A stretch of 64,000 nt of DNA from Dysgonomonas sp. HGC4 (GCF_001261715.1 NZ_CVRU01000100.1:1-64000); one strand, 5' to 3'; shown: positions 25,603-35,697, counted from the stretch's first letter. The notes: generated by a model not told the origin, from the sequence alone. Numbers and translations are program-made.

Positions 25603-27597
25603 ATGAAGAAAATATATTATATAGCATTAATTTTCCTTTTTGGAGGAATGATGATTTCTTGTGAAGACAAATTAGATGACGAGTATAATAATCCGAATGA
25701 CTATACCCCGGCCTCAGAAGAGGTTGTATCCGGATTGTTTACTCATTTGGAAAAAACACGCTTTTGGCAGAAAGATTATGGCGAATGGTATTGGATGTAT
25801 ACCGACTTCGATGGTATGCCGGCACTTATCCAGTTGATGGCTGGCCGCAACAATATTGCTTCTAAAACTGTAAATGGTCCGGATGGAAAACCTTTAAAAA
25901 ACTCTTTTGGAACCGATAGCCTCGTTTGGAATACTCTAAATCCGGTCTATAATAGTCGCTTTGCGGATATTAACTACGGTGATCCAACCCGCGCTATTGG
26001 TGGAGGTACAAATAAAGAAGATCGTAAACGGTTTGACTATTTCTATACTAATTTGACAAATTATGCACTGATCCAATTAGAAGTATCCCAATCTTCAGGG
26101 ACTAATTATGACAATACTGTTGTTTATGCCCGCTTAGCAACTATTTTGAAAGATATAGTGGCTTTGCAAACCGTAGATTTGTTTAATAAAATACCTTATA
26201 AAAAAGCATTTAAAGGAGCTGAAGCCGTATTCTTTACTCCTTATGATGATCCAAAAGAAATCTATCACTCGGTAATAGAAGAATATGCGAAAATTGCTCA
26301 GGAATTACCTGACCTTTATGCAAAGATGTCTGAAACGTCTAAAACGACATTTAACAAGCAAGATTTATTCTTCAAAGGTGATATCAACAAATGGGTACAA
26401 TATGTAAATGCACAAATCTTGCGTTCTTGTGTACGTATTTCAGGTGTGGATGCAGATTATGTGAAACCATTTTTGGCTGAAGCGATTAAAAATCTGCCAC
26501 AAGAAGACTTTACTTTTGCAGGAAGGGAACTCAATCAATGTCGTTGGGGTAGTAGTGGTAATGGTGGTATCTATCAACGTGGTATTTATGATTCTTGGGG
26601 TGCTTGCTTTGCTATTCCTGATGTGATCCTTGCACGTATGAACAGAGGTTCTGTGAAATACGAAGTAGGTAAAGATGACCCTCGTTTACCAGTTATCGCC
26701 ATGGGTTATACGCCTACGGGTGATGCTGACGATGTGGAATATTATGGCATGTCGGGTAATTATATAAGAAATACACAAATAATGCTTGACACTATAACCA
26801 AAGGTATTTCATTGTTGGGTGAACCTGTTCGTAAAAATATCTACCCACAAGATGGGCAAGATCGAAATACGACTAAAAAAGCCATACATCTTCGTAATCT
26901 GAGCGGAGGTACACCTGATGAATTTGTCAAAGGTACTCCATGGACGTATTACAATCCGGTTACTTATGTTGTGAGTGAAACGCCGTTTAATATAGAAACA
27001 CGCTCGGAAATTGATTTATTTCTAGCCGAAGTGGCATTAAAGAATCTGGCTTCTACAGGTAAATCGGCTGACGATCACGTTCAAGATGCTGTATTACATT
27101 CGGTTGATTATTGGTATATGATCAATGGTTCAGGTCCGGATTCTTATATTACTGAAAAAGTTGAGTTTTCAGATTTGGCTAAAGCAATCTTGAAGCCGAC
27201 AAAAAATTCTGCGGCAGCGGCACAGTATGCAGGTATTATCAAAGATGATTTTGCTAAGGCAGCCGGGGAAGACGGCAAGATGGAAATCATCATGCAACAA
27301 AAGTATATCCACTTGAACTTGCACGGTCCTTACGAATTGTTTGCGGAATTGCGCCGTACGCGTCATCCACGATTGGAACCTATCACTAGTTATGCGAGTG
27401 GAGCTTTGAAGGGCACTCCTGCATTGAATAATGCGACAATGGTATTTGAACGCTACCGTTATCCCGATTCAGAGCGTGCTAATAATGCGGAAGAATTTGC
27501 TAAAGTGGCAGCAGATGACAATTGGACTACTCCTATCTTTTGGGCTAACAAATCATCAGAACTATATTTCTTGCCAAAGGCTATAAAAGATAATTAA
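25603..27597 (+). CDS. SusD/RagB-family outer-membrane lipoprotein (SusD-like_2 type)
   Basis: 664 residues from ATG 25603 (MKKIYYIALIF). The longer frame from 25573 would overlap the susC stop and lacks a signal at its start. A lipoprotein signal ends at Cys20 (GGMMISC). The body has the SusD-like helical fold: NPNDYTPASEEVVSGLFTHLEKTRF at the N-terminus, VDLFNKIPYKKAFKG and LFAELRRTRHPRL towards the end, closing with RYRYPDSERANN. It serves as the surface lid of the SusC transporter. It is larger than classical SusD (about 550). Confidence 0.88.
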   Translation: MKKIYYIALIFLFGGMMISCEDKLDDEYNNPNDYTPASEEVVSGLFTHLEKTRFWQKDYGEWYWMYTDFDGMPALIQLMAGRNNIASKTVNGPDGKPLKNSFGTDSLVWNTLNPVYNSRFADINYGDPTRAIGGGTNKEDRKRFDYFYTNLTNYALIQLEVSQSSGTNYDNTVVYARLATILKDIVALQTVDLFNKIPYKKAFKGAEAVFFTPYDDPKEIYHSVIEEYAKIAQELPDLYAKMSETSKTTFNKQDLFFKGDINKWVQYVNAQILRSCVRISGVDADYVKPFLAEAIKNLPQEDFTFAGRELNQCRWGSSGNGGIYQRGIYDSWGACFAIPDVILARMNRGSVKYEVGKDDPRLPVIAMGYTPTGDADDVEYYGMSGNYIRNTQIMLDTITKGISLLGEPVRKNIYPQDGQDRNTTKKAIHLRNLSGGTPDEFVKGTPWTYYNPVTYVVSETPFNIETRSEIDLFLAEVALKNLASTGKSADDHVQDAVLHSVDYWYMINGSGPDSYITEKVEFSDLAKAILKPTKNSAAAAQYAGIIKDDFAKAAGEDGKMEIIMQQKYIHLNLHGPYELFAELRRTRHPRLEPITSYASGALKGTPALNNATMVFERYRYPDSERANNAEEFAKVAADDNWTTPIFWANKSSELYFLPKAIKDN

Positions 27598-27618
27598 TTC
27601 TTTTTGTCGAATTTATAA

Positions 27619-27656
27619 AAAATAACCGGAGGATGGTCTTCCGGTTATTTTTGTTT
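27619..27656 (+). terminator. Terminator after the SusCD operon
   Basis: AATAACCGGA pairs with TCCGGTTATT around a short GGATGGTCT-type loop and is followed by TTTGTTTT, 22 bases after the SusD stop. Confidence 0.85.
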
Positions 27657-28749
27657 TGATTATAATGCTTTATGATTTCGTTGATTGTTTATCTAAAACA
27701 AGTATAAGTTGATTTAATAATATGTCACAGAATAAGTCTTTTTGTTGCAAATTTGTGTAAATCTCACTTTAAGTTATCAATAAAAGTCTATGACATTTTG
27801 TAGTGTATTATTATTTTTAGTTTGTCAATAATTAATCGTATAGAATTTACATAATTACGATTAAGACTATCTCTAATGGATAGATAATCATGGGTATAAT
27901 TTTATGAATACATTATTGGTTGATATTTGATGTTTTTATTTCTATTTTATGCCATTTAGTTTCCAAGATTGATAAGTCAGTTTTCAGATCTGAATCATCC
28001 ATCTGCATAGATTCACCTTCTCTGGTATATTCCTGCATAAACTTTCTCTAAAGCTCTCGTTTTGATTTTAGATCTACTCTGGCATATAATACTGTTGTTT
28101 GAACGGATACCCCAATATATATCTTATATTTACTTCTGCTTGTAGAAGATGCATTGCTTTGGAGTGCCTTAGAGAGTGGATAATTCCCCCCAAGCAAGCA
28201 AAACAGAATATAGAACACAAACATGTAACACACTTAAGATGAATCAATTTTCATTAAATATCAGTTTAAAAAAAATCAAAACAAGGTGAAATTATGCAGT
28301 ATTTCTGTTACTAAACCACATGTTCAGAAAAAGAATTACAAGAGAAGCTTGTTACTCATTTATAGTTATTATTTTCATCTAGATAAAAAAATAGTATCAT
28401 GTATCACTACATAATACTATTAAACATAGCTGTACCAGAGGAAAATGTTAAACAAGTATACCCAAAATAAACGACAACGATTTAGGGTAAATTATGAAGT
28501 ATTCCGGAACAGCTAAATATATTAGAGCTTAAAAAAAATACTAAAAAACTATTCATACTATCATAAATGAAAGAATATAAGTGATCTTTCTGTAATTTAG
28601 CGCTTATTCCCCTAGGCATTTTAATAACCATCAGATCTCACCATGAGGCATTGAATGTTTGAATAGATCAGAAGGCCGACTCCATATTTTCCTCCATTAC
28701 TTTCTTTAATAGTCTTGATTATCTTTAACATCTGGAGATAAATATCAAA
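27657..28749. other. Long gene-free stretch of about 1.1 kb
   Basis: No convincing gene on either strand. The longest frame (28048-28233, minus, 61 codons) starts with a hydrophobic stretch but ends without any recognisable domain and has no promoter I can see. The DNA is extremely AT-rich, with no TAnnTTTG box that fits a gene. It could hold a small RNA or a decayed gene; I see nothing to support either. Confidence 0.5.
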
Positions 28750-29421
28750 TTATTTACCAGCTTCAGCGTCTCTAATCATTTTTTCGTTTGGATGAATATA
28801 TATTTCCACACGACGGTTTTGAGCTTTACCTGCAGAAGTGTTGTTGTCAGCAACTGGTTCTGTAGATCCCATACCTGCTGAAGTCATACGATTGCCTGCA
28901 ACACCTTGTTGTAAAAGGAAGTTATAAACGGCTTGAGCACGTTTTTCAGATAGTGGGTTATTGATTGCGTCAGAACCTGAACTATCGGTATGACCTGTGA
29001 TATTGATATCTGTATCAGGATTGCTCTTCAATGATATAGCAAACTGACTAAGTGCGTTTTGTGATGCCGAATTCAATGAGCTAGAGTTTGTTGCAAATAA
29101 TATACCCGATTCGAATGTTACTTTGATAGCTTGTCCATCATTAACAGATTCTACCTGAGCACCATTTATTTCTTCTAGTTCTTTCTTTTGCTTATCCATT
29201 TTGTTACCGATGATTGCACCAGCTCCACCGCCTACAACGGCACCTATACCTGCACCCCAAGCAGCACCTTTGCCACCACCTAGAATTGCACCTATACCTG
29301 CACCTAATGCACCACCTGCACCTGCGCCAACACCTGTACCTTTAACTGTATTGCTTGCTCCACAACTTGATAATAATAATGCTGCGGAAAGGGCTAGTGC
29401 CCCAAAAATGTTTCTGTTCAT
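28750..29421 (-). CDS. OmpA-family lipoprotein with glycine-zipper region
   Basis: 223 residues from the ATG at 29421 (MNRNIFGALAL); an ATG two codons upstream is also in frame. The lipoprotein signal ends at LLLSSC. Next is a Gly/Ala-rich zipper (about 26-72, GAGAGGALGAGIGAILGGG and similar), which forms membrane-associated helix pairs. The C-terminal OmpA domain (about 95-210) carries INITGHTDSSGSD and LSEKRAQAVYNFLLQQGV, then GMGSTEPVADN and NRRVEIYI, the peptidoglycan-binding signature. It ties the outer membrane to peptidoglycan. It is the last gene of a minus-strand cluster. Confidence 0.88.
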   Translation of the reverse strand: MNRNIFGALALSAALLLSSCGASNTVKGTGVGAGAGGALGAGIGAILGGGKGAAWGAGIGAVVGGGAGAIIGNKMDKQKKELEEINGAQVESVNDGQAIKVTFESGILFATNSSSLNSASQNALSQFAISLKSNPDTDINITGHTDSSGSDAINNPLSEKRAQAVYNFLLQQGVAGNRMTSAGMGSTEPVADNNTSAGKAQNRRVEIYIHPNEKMIRDAEAGK

Positions 29422-29448
29422 AATCAAAATATTTTTATTTTAATTTTC

Positions 29449-29778
29449 TTACTCGAAAATGTCTATGGACTCGCAATATGCCAGTTCTCCTTGTATTATA
29501 AATGTGATTTCATCAGCAGTGAAATCCTTCAGTTTGTCTTTCTTAGTATTTTTAAGAACAAACGCAGTTAACTCATCTTCATCAATGTCGATGATTTCGT
29601 CGTCGGGTGAGCCTTCGTCTAACAAACCTTTGTCTTCGTAAAATTCGTATATAATATCAATGATGTAATTAATTTCATCATTAGAAAATTTGCCTTTCAA
29701 TTCTTGAGGAAGGTAGTTCTGTATATATTTTACAGCATCATCTTCGTCATAACCTATTGGATCTACTTCAGCACTCAT
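29449..29778 (-). CDS. Small acidic protein of unknown function
   Basis: 109 residues from the ATG at 29778 (MSAEVDPIGYDEDDAVKYI); the frame extends upstream to 29835 but that part looks non-coding. It is very rich in Asp and Glu (for example DEGSPDDEIIDIDEDELTAF) with two similar helical segments, FSNDEINYIIDIIYEFY and FTADEITFIIQGEL, suggesting an internal duplication. No known domain is recognised. It lies 27 bases upstream of the OmpA-like gene on the same strand, so they may be co-transcribed. I believe it is a conserved Bacteroidales hypothetical. Confidence 0.65.
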   Translation of the reverse strand: MSAEVDPIGYDEDDAVKYIQNYLPQELKGKFSNDEINYIIDIIYEFYEDKGLLDEGSPDDEIIDIDEDELTAFVLKNTKKDKLKDFTADEITFIIQGELAYCESIDIFE

Positions 29779-29959
29779 ATGATATTTTATGTTTAAATTT
29801 TTATGTCTAATTTTATAACAATTGATTATGATCAATGTTCACGTAACTTAGTATTATAAGTAGCTTTCGACTGTTTAGTATTTTATTTCTTAGTTATAAC
29901 GAGCAGTTGCTCTAGTTATTATCAAAGGAATAAAAAATCTCATATTTCGAAAGATATAT

Positions 29960-32395
29960 TTACTTCTTGGTTGCTTTAGTTTTCTTTTCTTTAGCTTCCT
30001 CTTCTAATACTTTTTTCTTTTTCTCGGTTACTTTGGTCTTTTTCTTTTCTTTTTTCTCAACCTTGGCTTTTGTTTTGCTTTTGGTTGTTTTGATTATCTC
30101 CATACATTCTTTTAAGGTAAGAGTTGTTGCATCTACTGTTTTTGCAATCTTATAATTCTTTTCCTTATATGCTATGTACGGACCGTAGCGACCATTAAGT
30201 ATCTGAACCTCGTCTTTACCACCTTTGCCTTCTTTTCCTTCGAAAATTTTGATGACTTTTTCTCTGTCCTGTTTTCTTTTAGCTTCGATAAGTTCAATAG
30301 CCTCTTCTTGAGTTATTGTATATGGATCGGCATCTTTAGGCAATGATATAAACTTACCATCGAAACGAACATAAGGACCAAATTTACCGATAGAGGTAGT
30401 CAGCTCTTTTTCTTCGTATTCTCCGATAGAGCGAGGCAGATCAAATAGCTTGATAGCTTCTTCTATGGTTATTGTTCCTAACGACTGACCTTTGCGTAGA
30501 GACACAAATCGAGGTTTCTCTTCATCGTCTTGAGTTCCTAATTGAATCATAGGACCAAATCGACCGATTTTTGCCGAAATCTGTTTTCCTGTTTTTGGGT
30601 CTGTACCCAAAATACGTTCACCTACTTTGTGATCTTCGTGAGTATTGAGAGCTTCCTCTACAACGGGATGGAATTTCTTGTAGAAACGATCAATCATATC
30701 CGTCCATACCTCGGCACCTACTGCTACGTAGTCAAATTCTTTTTCTACATCCGCAGTAAAGTTGTAATCCAAAATACGAGGGAAGAATTCAGTCAGATAA
30801 TCATTTACAACTATTCCCGTATCAGTTGGTTTTAGTTTATTCTTATCCGCACCTGTTTTTTCGGTTTTGATAGCGTCTGTTATTTTGCCTTTCTTCAAAT
30901 GCAAAACATTGTATTCGCGATCTGTACCTTCTATGTTTGTTTTCTCAACATATTCTCTATTTTGAATTGTTGAAATTGTTGGTGCATAAGTTGATGGACG
31001 ACCTATTCCTAGTTCTTCAAGCTTTCTTACTAAAGAAGCCTCCGAGTATCTGGCAGGGCGTTGAGTGAAACGTTCTGTTGCAGTAGATTCTTTCAAATCC
31101 AGAATGTCCTTACGCATGATTGGAGGTAGCAATGTGCTCTCTTCGTTATCCGCAGGTTCGTCATCTGTACTTTCAAGATATACACGAAGAAATCCGTCAA
31201 AGGTGATAACCTCACCGCTTGATACGAATTTTACATCTTCATCATCAAAAATATTGATTGTAACAGTTGTTCTCTCTAGTTCCGCATCAGCCATTTGAGA
31301 GGCAATGGTGCGTTTCCATATAAGCTCGTATAGCTTTTGCTCTTGTGAAGTACCCGTTGTTTGGTGGGCATTCATATAAGTGGGACGTATAGCCTCGTGA
31401 GCCTCTTGTGCTCCCTTGGATTTAGTCGAGAACTGTCTTGTCTTAACGTATTTTTTGCCGTATGCGTCTCCAATTTCAGCTTTCGAAGCATTGATAGCCA
31501 AAGCCGAAAGATGCACAGAGTCGGTACGCATATAGGTAATCTTTCCCGATTCGTATAGCTTTTGGGCTACCGACATGGTTTGTGATACCGAAAATCCCAA
31601 TTTACGAGCAGCTTCTTGTTGAAGTGTAGATGTTGTAAATGGTGCGGCAGGCGATTTTTTTGCAGGCTTGGTTATAACGCTGTCTATGGTATAAGCGTTG
31701 ATATCTTTGAGCCTGTTTAAAAACTCAAGAGCTTCCTCTTTAGTTTTTAATCGCTTATTTAATTCTGCATTTATCTGATAAGGTGTATCTCCTTCTTTTT
31801 TCAGGAAAGTAGCTTGTACACGATATGCTGCTTCACTTTGGAAAGCTTCAATCTCGCGTTCTCTCTCGGTAATAAGTCGTACAGCTACCGACTGTACACG
31901 TCCCGCAGAAAGGGCAGGTTTAATTTTTCTCCATAATATTGGAGATAATTCGAAACCTACAATACGATCCAGTACACGGCGTGCTTGCTGAGCATTAACC
32001 AAGTCTCTGTTTATTCTTCGTGGATTTTCTATCGCGTGAAAAATAGCATTTTTGGTAATCTCGTGAAAAGCAATTCTATGATATTGCTTGTCCCTTAAGC
32101 CCAAGGTTTCGTATAAGTGCCACGAAATAGCTTCTCCCTCGCGGTCTTCATCGGAAGCCAACCATACAACATCAGCTTTATTTACCGCAGCTTGGAGTTC
32201 GGATACCAATTTTTCTTTATCTGCCGGTACTTCGTATAGGGGTCTGTAACTATTTGCTAAATCAATACCCAAGTCTTTTTTCTTGAGATCACGAATGTGC
32301 CCGTAGCTGGACATCACTTTGTAATCCTTGCCCAAAAACTTTTCTATTGTTTTTGCCTTAGCAGGAGATTCCACTATAACTAAATTTTTCTGCAT
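29960..32395 (-). CDS. topA: DNA topoisomerase I
   Basis: 811 residues. The Toprim domain (about 1-115) opens MQKNLVIVESPAKAKTIEKFLG and contains DEDREGEAISWHL. The type IA core carries the active-site Tyr in GKITYMRTDSVHLS (about residue 287). Also visible are DRIVGFELSPILWRKI, SAGRVQSVAVRLI and GIGRPSTYAPTI. The C-terminal part has topo_C repeats built on IGRFGP, IGKFGPYV and GRYGPYIA instead of zinc fingers, then a Lys-rich tail of about 50 residues. It relaxes negative supercoils and is essential. It is the first of several minus-strand housekeeping genes. Confidence 0.95.
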   Translation of the reverse strand: MQKNLVIVESPAKAKTIEKFLGKDYKVMSSYGHIRDLKKKDLGIDLANSYRPLYEVPADKEKLVSELQAAVNKADVVWLASDEDREGEAISWHLYETLGLRDKQYHRIAFHEITKNAIFHAIENPRRINRDLVNAQQARRVLDRIVGFELSPILWRKIKPALSAGRVQSVAVRLITEREREIEAFQSEAAYRVQATFLKKEGDTPYQINAELNKRLKTKEEALEFLNRLKDINAYTIDSVITKPAKKSPAAPFTTSTLQQEAARKLGFSVSQTMSVAQKLYESGKITYMRTDSVHLSALAINASKAEIGDAYGKKYVKTRQFSTKSKGAQEAHEAIRPTYMNAHQTTGTSQEQKLYELIWKRTIASQMADAELERTTVTINIFDDEDVKFVSSGEVITFDGFLRVYLESTDDEPADNEESTLLPPIMRKDILDLKESTATERFTQRPARYSEASLVRKLEELGIGRPSTYAPTISTIQNREYVEKTNIEGTDREYNVLHLKKGKITDAIKTEKTGADKNKLKPTDTGIVVNDYLTEFFPRILDYNFTADVEKEFDYVAVGAEVWTDMIDRFYKKFHPVVEEALNTHEDHKVGERILGTDPKTGKQISAKIGRFGPMIQLGTQDDEEKPRFVSLRKGQSLGTITIEEAIKLFDLPRSIGEYEEKELTTSIGKFGPYVRFDGKFISLPKDADPYTITQEEAIELIEAKRKQDREKVIKIFEGKEGKGGKDEVQILNGRYGPYIAYKEKNYKIAKTVDATTLTLKECMEIIKTTKSKTKAKVEKKEKKKTKVTEKKKKVLEEEAKEKKTKATKK

Positions 32396-32479
32396 TCGAT
32401 GTTATTTTTTTGTATTCATACAATGAAACGGCAAAAGTAATCAAATTGTTTATTATATAAGCCGTTTTTTCTTATTTGT

Positions 32480-32549
32480 AAAAAAATCGGACACCATCTC
32501 AATTGATTAACATTATTTTGTTTGGTCGATTGGATGGTGCTGTTTTTTT
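32480..32549. terminator. Bidirectional terminator between topA and the glycosyltransferase gene
   Basis: ACACCATCTCAATTGA pairs with TCGATTGGATGGTG across about 20 bases. It is flanked by an A-run on the left and a T-run on the right, so it works for transcripts coming from either side, most obviously the glycosyltransferase gene that ends at 32574. Confidence 0.6.
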
Positions 32550-32573
32550 CTATTACGTTTTCATCTAAGGTAG

Positions 32574-33524
32574 CTATAATATCTGAGATTCGATCTTATA
32601 ATCGTTCCTCCCAGCCGAGTTTCTCGAGATCAGTTCGCCTATAAATCCGGCGAGAAAAAGCTGCGTACCCAATATCATTGTAGTAAGCGATATATAAAAG
32701 TAAGGAGAGTCTGTAACCAGCGCATAGGGCATACCGTGACTCATGGCATACATCTTGGATGCTCCTACCCAAATAACGGAAATAAGCCCGATGAAGAACA
32801 TAAAGCTGCCCATTAGTCCGAAAAAGTGCATAGGTTTACGTCCGAAAGCCGAAAGAAACCATAAAGTAAGCAGATCGAGATAGCCATTAAAAAAACGGCT
32901 GATACCAAATTTACTGCTGCCATACTTTCTGGATTGATGGTGTACAACCTTTTCGCCAATACGGTTAAAGCCTGCAATTTTTGCCAGATAGGGTATATAG
33001 CGGTGCATATCGTTGTATATCTCTATGTTTTTTACTACATCTATACGATATGCTTTCAAGCCGCAATTAAAGTCGTGCAGATTTATACCTGATACTTTGC
33101 GTGCCGTTGCATTGAATAGTTTGGTAGGCAGGGTCTTGGTTATGGGGTCGTATCGCTTCTTTTTCCATCCTGATACCAGATCGTACTTTTCGTTGACGAT
33201 CATATTATACAGTGCCGGAATTTCTTCGGGACTATCTTGAAGATCGGCATCCATAGTGATAATTACATCGCCTTGCACCATCTCAAAGGCACAATGTAAT
33301 GCGGGCGATTTGCCATAATTGCGGCGAAATTTGATTGCTTTTACATTGGGCGACTTTTCTCTCAATTCCTTTATCACCTGCCACGATCTGTCGGTACTTC
33401 CGTCATCCACAAATATTACTTCGTAAGAGAAGTTGTTTTCGGTCATAACTCGCTCTATCCAACTGTATAGTTCGGGTAACGATTCGTCTTCGTTATATAA
33501 GGGGATGACAATTGATAAATCCAT
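32574..33524 (-). CDS. Family 2 glycosyltransferase, polyprenyl-phosphate sugar transferase type
   Basis: 316 residues. The GT-A domain has LSIVIPLYNEDESLPELY at the start, VIFVDDGSTDRSW, and the metal-binding ITMDADLQDSPEEIP. The C-terminal part (about 230-300) holds two membrane helices, LMGSFMFFIGLISVIW and LTTMILGTQLFLAGFIGE. This layout matches DPM1/GtrB/ArnC-like enzymes that transfer a sugar to undecaprenyl or dolichyl phosphate on the inner face of the cytoplasmic membrane. It follows the DUF4199 gene by 3 bases, so the two are coupled. Confidence 0.88.
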   Translation of the reverse strand: MDLSIVIPLYNEDESLPELYSWIERVMTENNFSYEVIFVDDGSTDRSWQVIKELREKSPNVKAIKFRRNYGKSPALHCAFEMVQGDVIITMDADLQDSPEEIPALYNMIVNEKYDLVSGWKKKRYDPITKTLPTKLFNATARKVSGINLHDFNCGLKAYRIDVVKNIEIYNDMHRYIPYLAKIAGFNRIGEKVVHHQSRKYGSSKFGISRFFNGYLDLLTLWFLSAFGRKPMHFFGLMGSFMFFIGLISVIWVGASKMYAMSHGMPYALVTDSPYFYISLTTMILGTQLFLAGFIGELISRNSAGRNDYKIESQIL

Positions 33525-33527
33525 AAC

Positions 33528-34058
33528 TTAGATATTTTTATGAGGGTAGTTGTTTTTCGGGCGTGATACGAAATATCCGAGTACTAAAGCCAGAAAAAGT
33601 GCTATGATCATGTTTTGAATAATAAAAGAGACAATATAATATACTGCTCCGTATGAAAAAATAGTATCTAACTGACTCATGTATGCTTCGGGTAGATGCA
33701 TTTGGCTGAATAACTTGTAGATTTCCTCGTTCATCTGAGTAACTATACCGGGGTTTATCACCAGTAGGTGAAGGCTGGTAATTACTGCTTCGAAAAGTGA
33801 AGCTAGAGCGAAGATGAGGAGAGTAAACAAAATGGCTTCTCCATACATAATATGTCCCTTCAGTTCTTTGTCCCTATATCTGCATAGTAACGCATAAGCG
33901 ATAAGGGGTGTACCAATGCTTAGAATACTATTGATGTATTTACTTATTTCGGCATATTCGCCACCTATAACAAACAAATACTTGAATATCCAGAATATCC
34001 CTAATGGTATTGCGTAATTCATGGCAGTAGATACCATGCTATTTTTGTTTTCGCTCAT
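33528..34058 (-). CDS. DUF4199-domain membrane protein
   Basis: 176 residues with four predicted helices: PLGIFWIFKYLFVIGG, LSIGTPLIAYALLC, ILFTLLIFALASLFEAVI and YIVSFIIQNMIIALFLALVLGYF. The length and helix layout match DUF4199, common in Bacteroidota. It lies 3 bases upstream of the glycosyltransferase and is probably translated with it, as is usual in this phylum. The role is unknown. Confidence 0.8.
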   Translation of the reverse strand: MSENKNSMVSTAMNYAIPLGIFWIFKYLFVIGGEYAEISKYINSILSIGTPLIAYALLCRYRDKELKGHIMYGEAILFTLLIFALASLFEAVITSLHLLVINPGIVTQMNEEIYKLFSQMHLPEAYMSQLDTIFSYGAVYYIVSFIIQNMIIALFLALVLGYFVSRPKNNYPHKNI

Positions 34059-34447
34059 ATTTTTTAATGGGTTTCAGGTCTTCTGATTCCTTGGCTTGTA
34101 TATTAATCCAAAGAATATTATGATCTGAACATGCAAATTTATTATTTAAAACCACTCTTTATAAAGTCATTTTCGATCCTGTATAATGTTTTTGATAAAC
34201 GATTTTAGTTGGGCGAATAACTGTTGATACTGCAAATTATTGAACAACTAATTATTTGTATTTACGATTCAACTCGAAAAATAACCCTGTGACCTTATGA
34301 CAATGCGAAAGTAGCAAAAAAAGAGTAGATATAAACAAGGTGCTATTACTTCGTTTCACTTTTTTAAGGTCTCAGACCATTTTTGTTGTTTAGACAAGCA
34401 TAGCTGCAATAGCTTATTGCTAATTGAAATAATAGGATGGTATACTA
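34059..34447. other. Intergenic, one dispersed palindrome
   Basis: No gene is seen. The region carries AAGGTCTCAGACCAT at 34366-34380, one of the recurring palindromes of this part of the chromosome, about 70 bases beyond the end of the AraC-type gene. Confidence 0.5.
34366..34380. repeat. Dispersed palindrome (AAGGTCTCAGACCAT)
   Basis: A copy of the 15-bp family AAGGTCTNAGACCTT with one arm slightly altered. Confidence 0.6.
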
Positions 34448-35539
34448 TTATTTGCTTAATAATACGGGAATATATATTTCGGTAATGATATCCTCTTCTT
34501 TTACTTTGTTGGGATCGGTTACATACTTTTCGAAGAAAGTGGCTTTTCTTAGGCGATAATTAGAGGTGGGTAGCCATCCAAACCAGATATTTTTGTAGAA
34601 GTCGTGCAAGCCGTTGTATGAACCTTTGTGAGTGAAAACTGCATATTGTCCGCCTTTAATGTTTTTACACCCAATTTTACCTGTTGGAACAATTGTTTTA
34701 TCAATAGTAAGACAGGCATAGAAACGACATTTGTTGGTTTGTGTAGTATTGGGGTCATCAAAGCTGATACCTAACCATTCGTTTGATTCTTGTAGTAAAT
34801 TATGGTCTGCTGCAAATTGATGCAGTTCTTCCCAAGCTCGTTTATATACATCTTGAGTACCGTATGGGGCTATAACTCTTATATAGATGAGGCTTTTTTG
34901 CTCTATTTCGCAAATTTGTGGCGATAGTTGATGTTTGCTGTAATCTCTTTTGTCTACTGATGCCTGTTTGTAAATGCTAGGAGGCGTTCCAAAATGCTTT
35001 TTGAATGCTTTAGATAGTGCTTGTTCGGTATTGTAGCCTGCTTTTTCTGCTAGTGTATTTAAGCTTAGTTCTGTTGTTTTAAGCTTACCGGCTATGTACT
35101 CTAAACGTAAGCGTTGTACATATTCGCCTAAGTTTTCGCCTATAATAGCTTTAAATATGCGATGAAAATGAAATGGCGATACATTGGCAATCTGCGATAA
35201 AGTTGTAAGGTCGGGTTTCTCGTTCAAATGCTCGTTAATATAATCGAGCACTTTGTTGATTGACTTGTGATATTCCTTTTGTGTGTTTTCTTTTTGTGCC
35301 CATCTTTTTAGTGTAGGTAACTTTTTTCTTAGATGATCTATGGCTTCGTTCGGTGTAATATCTGTCATATATTTGGCACAGAGTTCAATCATTTCGTCCA
35401 TCGTAGAATCTGATGTGAATTGTCCGTTTTTGAAGCAATACTGACAATAATCTTCTACTCTGACTCCTCTTTTATCGGTTCCAAATTCATTTAATTGATG
35501 CAGGGGCATTCCGCAACTTTGACAAATAGTATATTCCAT
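34448..35539 (-). CDS. Zinc-ribbon/AraC/GyrI-like fusion regulator
   Basis: 363 residues from the ATG at 35539 (MEYTICQSCGMPLH). The frame starts at 35581, but that part overlaps an inverted repeat. Residues 1-80 form a putative zinc ribbon (CQSCGMPL, then CQYCFKNGQF, then MDEMIELCAKYM), matched by the small gene at 35698. Residues about 90-190 are an AraC helix-turn-helix pair (LTTLSQIANVSPFHFHRIFKAIIGENLGEYVQRLRLEYI, then AGYNTEQALSKAFKKHFGTPPSIYKQ). Residues about 205-360 are a GyrI-like small-molecule-binding domain (LIYIRVIAPYGTQDV, CKNIKGGQYAVFTHKGSY). It is probably a transcription activator responding to a small molecule or drug. Confidence 0.85.
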   Translation of the reverse strand: MEYTICQSCGMPLHQLNEFGTDKRGVRVEDYCQYCFKNGQFTSDSTMDEMIELCAKYMTDITPNEAIDHLRKKLPTLKRWAQKENTQKEYHKSINKVLDYINEHLNEKPDLTTLSQIANVSPFHFHRIFKAIIGENLGEYVQRLRLEYIAGKLKTTELSLNTLAEKAGYNTEQALSKAFKKHFGTPPSIYKQASVDKRDYSKHQLSPQICEIEQKSLIYIRVIAPYGTQDVYKRAWEELHQFAADHNLLQESNEWLGISFDDPNTTQTNKCRFYACLTIDKTIVPTGKIGCKNIKGGQYAVFTHKGSYNGLHDFYKNIWFGWLPTSNYRLRKATFFEKYVTDPNKVKEEDIITEIYIPVLLSK

Positions 35540-35577
35540 AGGTTTTAAACAATAGAGAGGTCTCAAAAGACTAAATA

Positions 35578-35624
35578 GCACACAGAATACGTTGAAATAT
35601 GTAATATCAGCGTATTCTGTGTGC
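35578..35624. promoter_or_regulatory. 14-bp perfect inverted repeat upstream of the AraC-type gene
   Basis: GCACACAGAATACG and CGTATTCTGTGTGC are perfect complements with a 19-base spacer, about 40 bases upstream of the ATG at 35539. With no T-run on the relevant side, an operator for autoregulation is more likely than a terminator. Confidence 0.6.
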
Positions 35625-35697
35625 TGAATCTCTCTTAATACACCCTCATAATTAAAGAGTTATTATGCTTACCAAAGTAATAAAAATGTCTTAGATT

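Noticed and set aside
28048-28233. A 61-codon minus-strand frame with a hydrophobic start
   Set aside because: It has no recognisable domain, promoter or conserved end, and it lies in a very AT-rich gap where such frames occur by chance.
29449-29835. The 57 bases upstream of 29778 as part of the small acidic protein
   Set aside because: The composition changes sharply (IINCYKIRHKNLNIKYH) and the ATG at 29778 begins the acidic part. The upstream stretch looks like leader.
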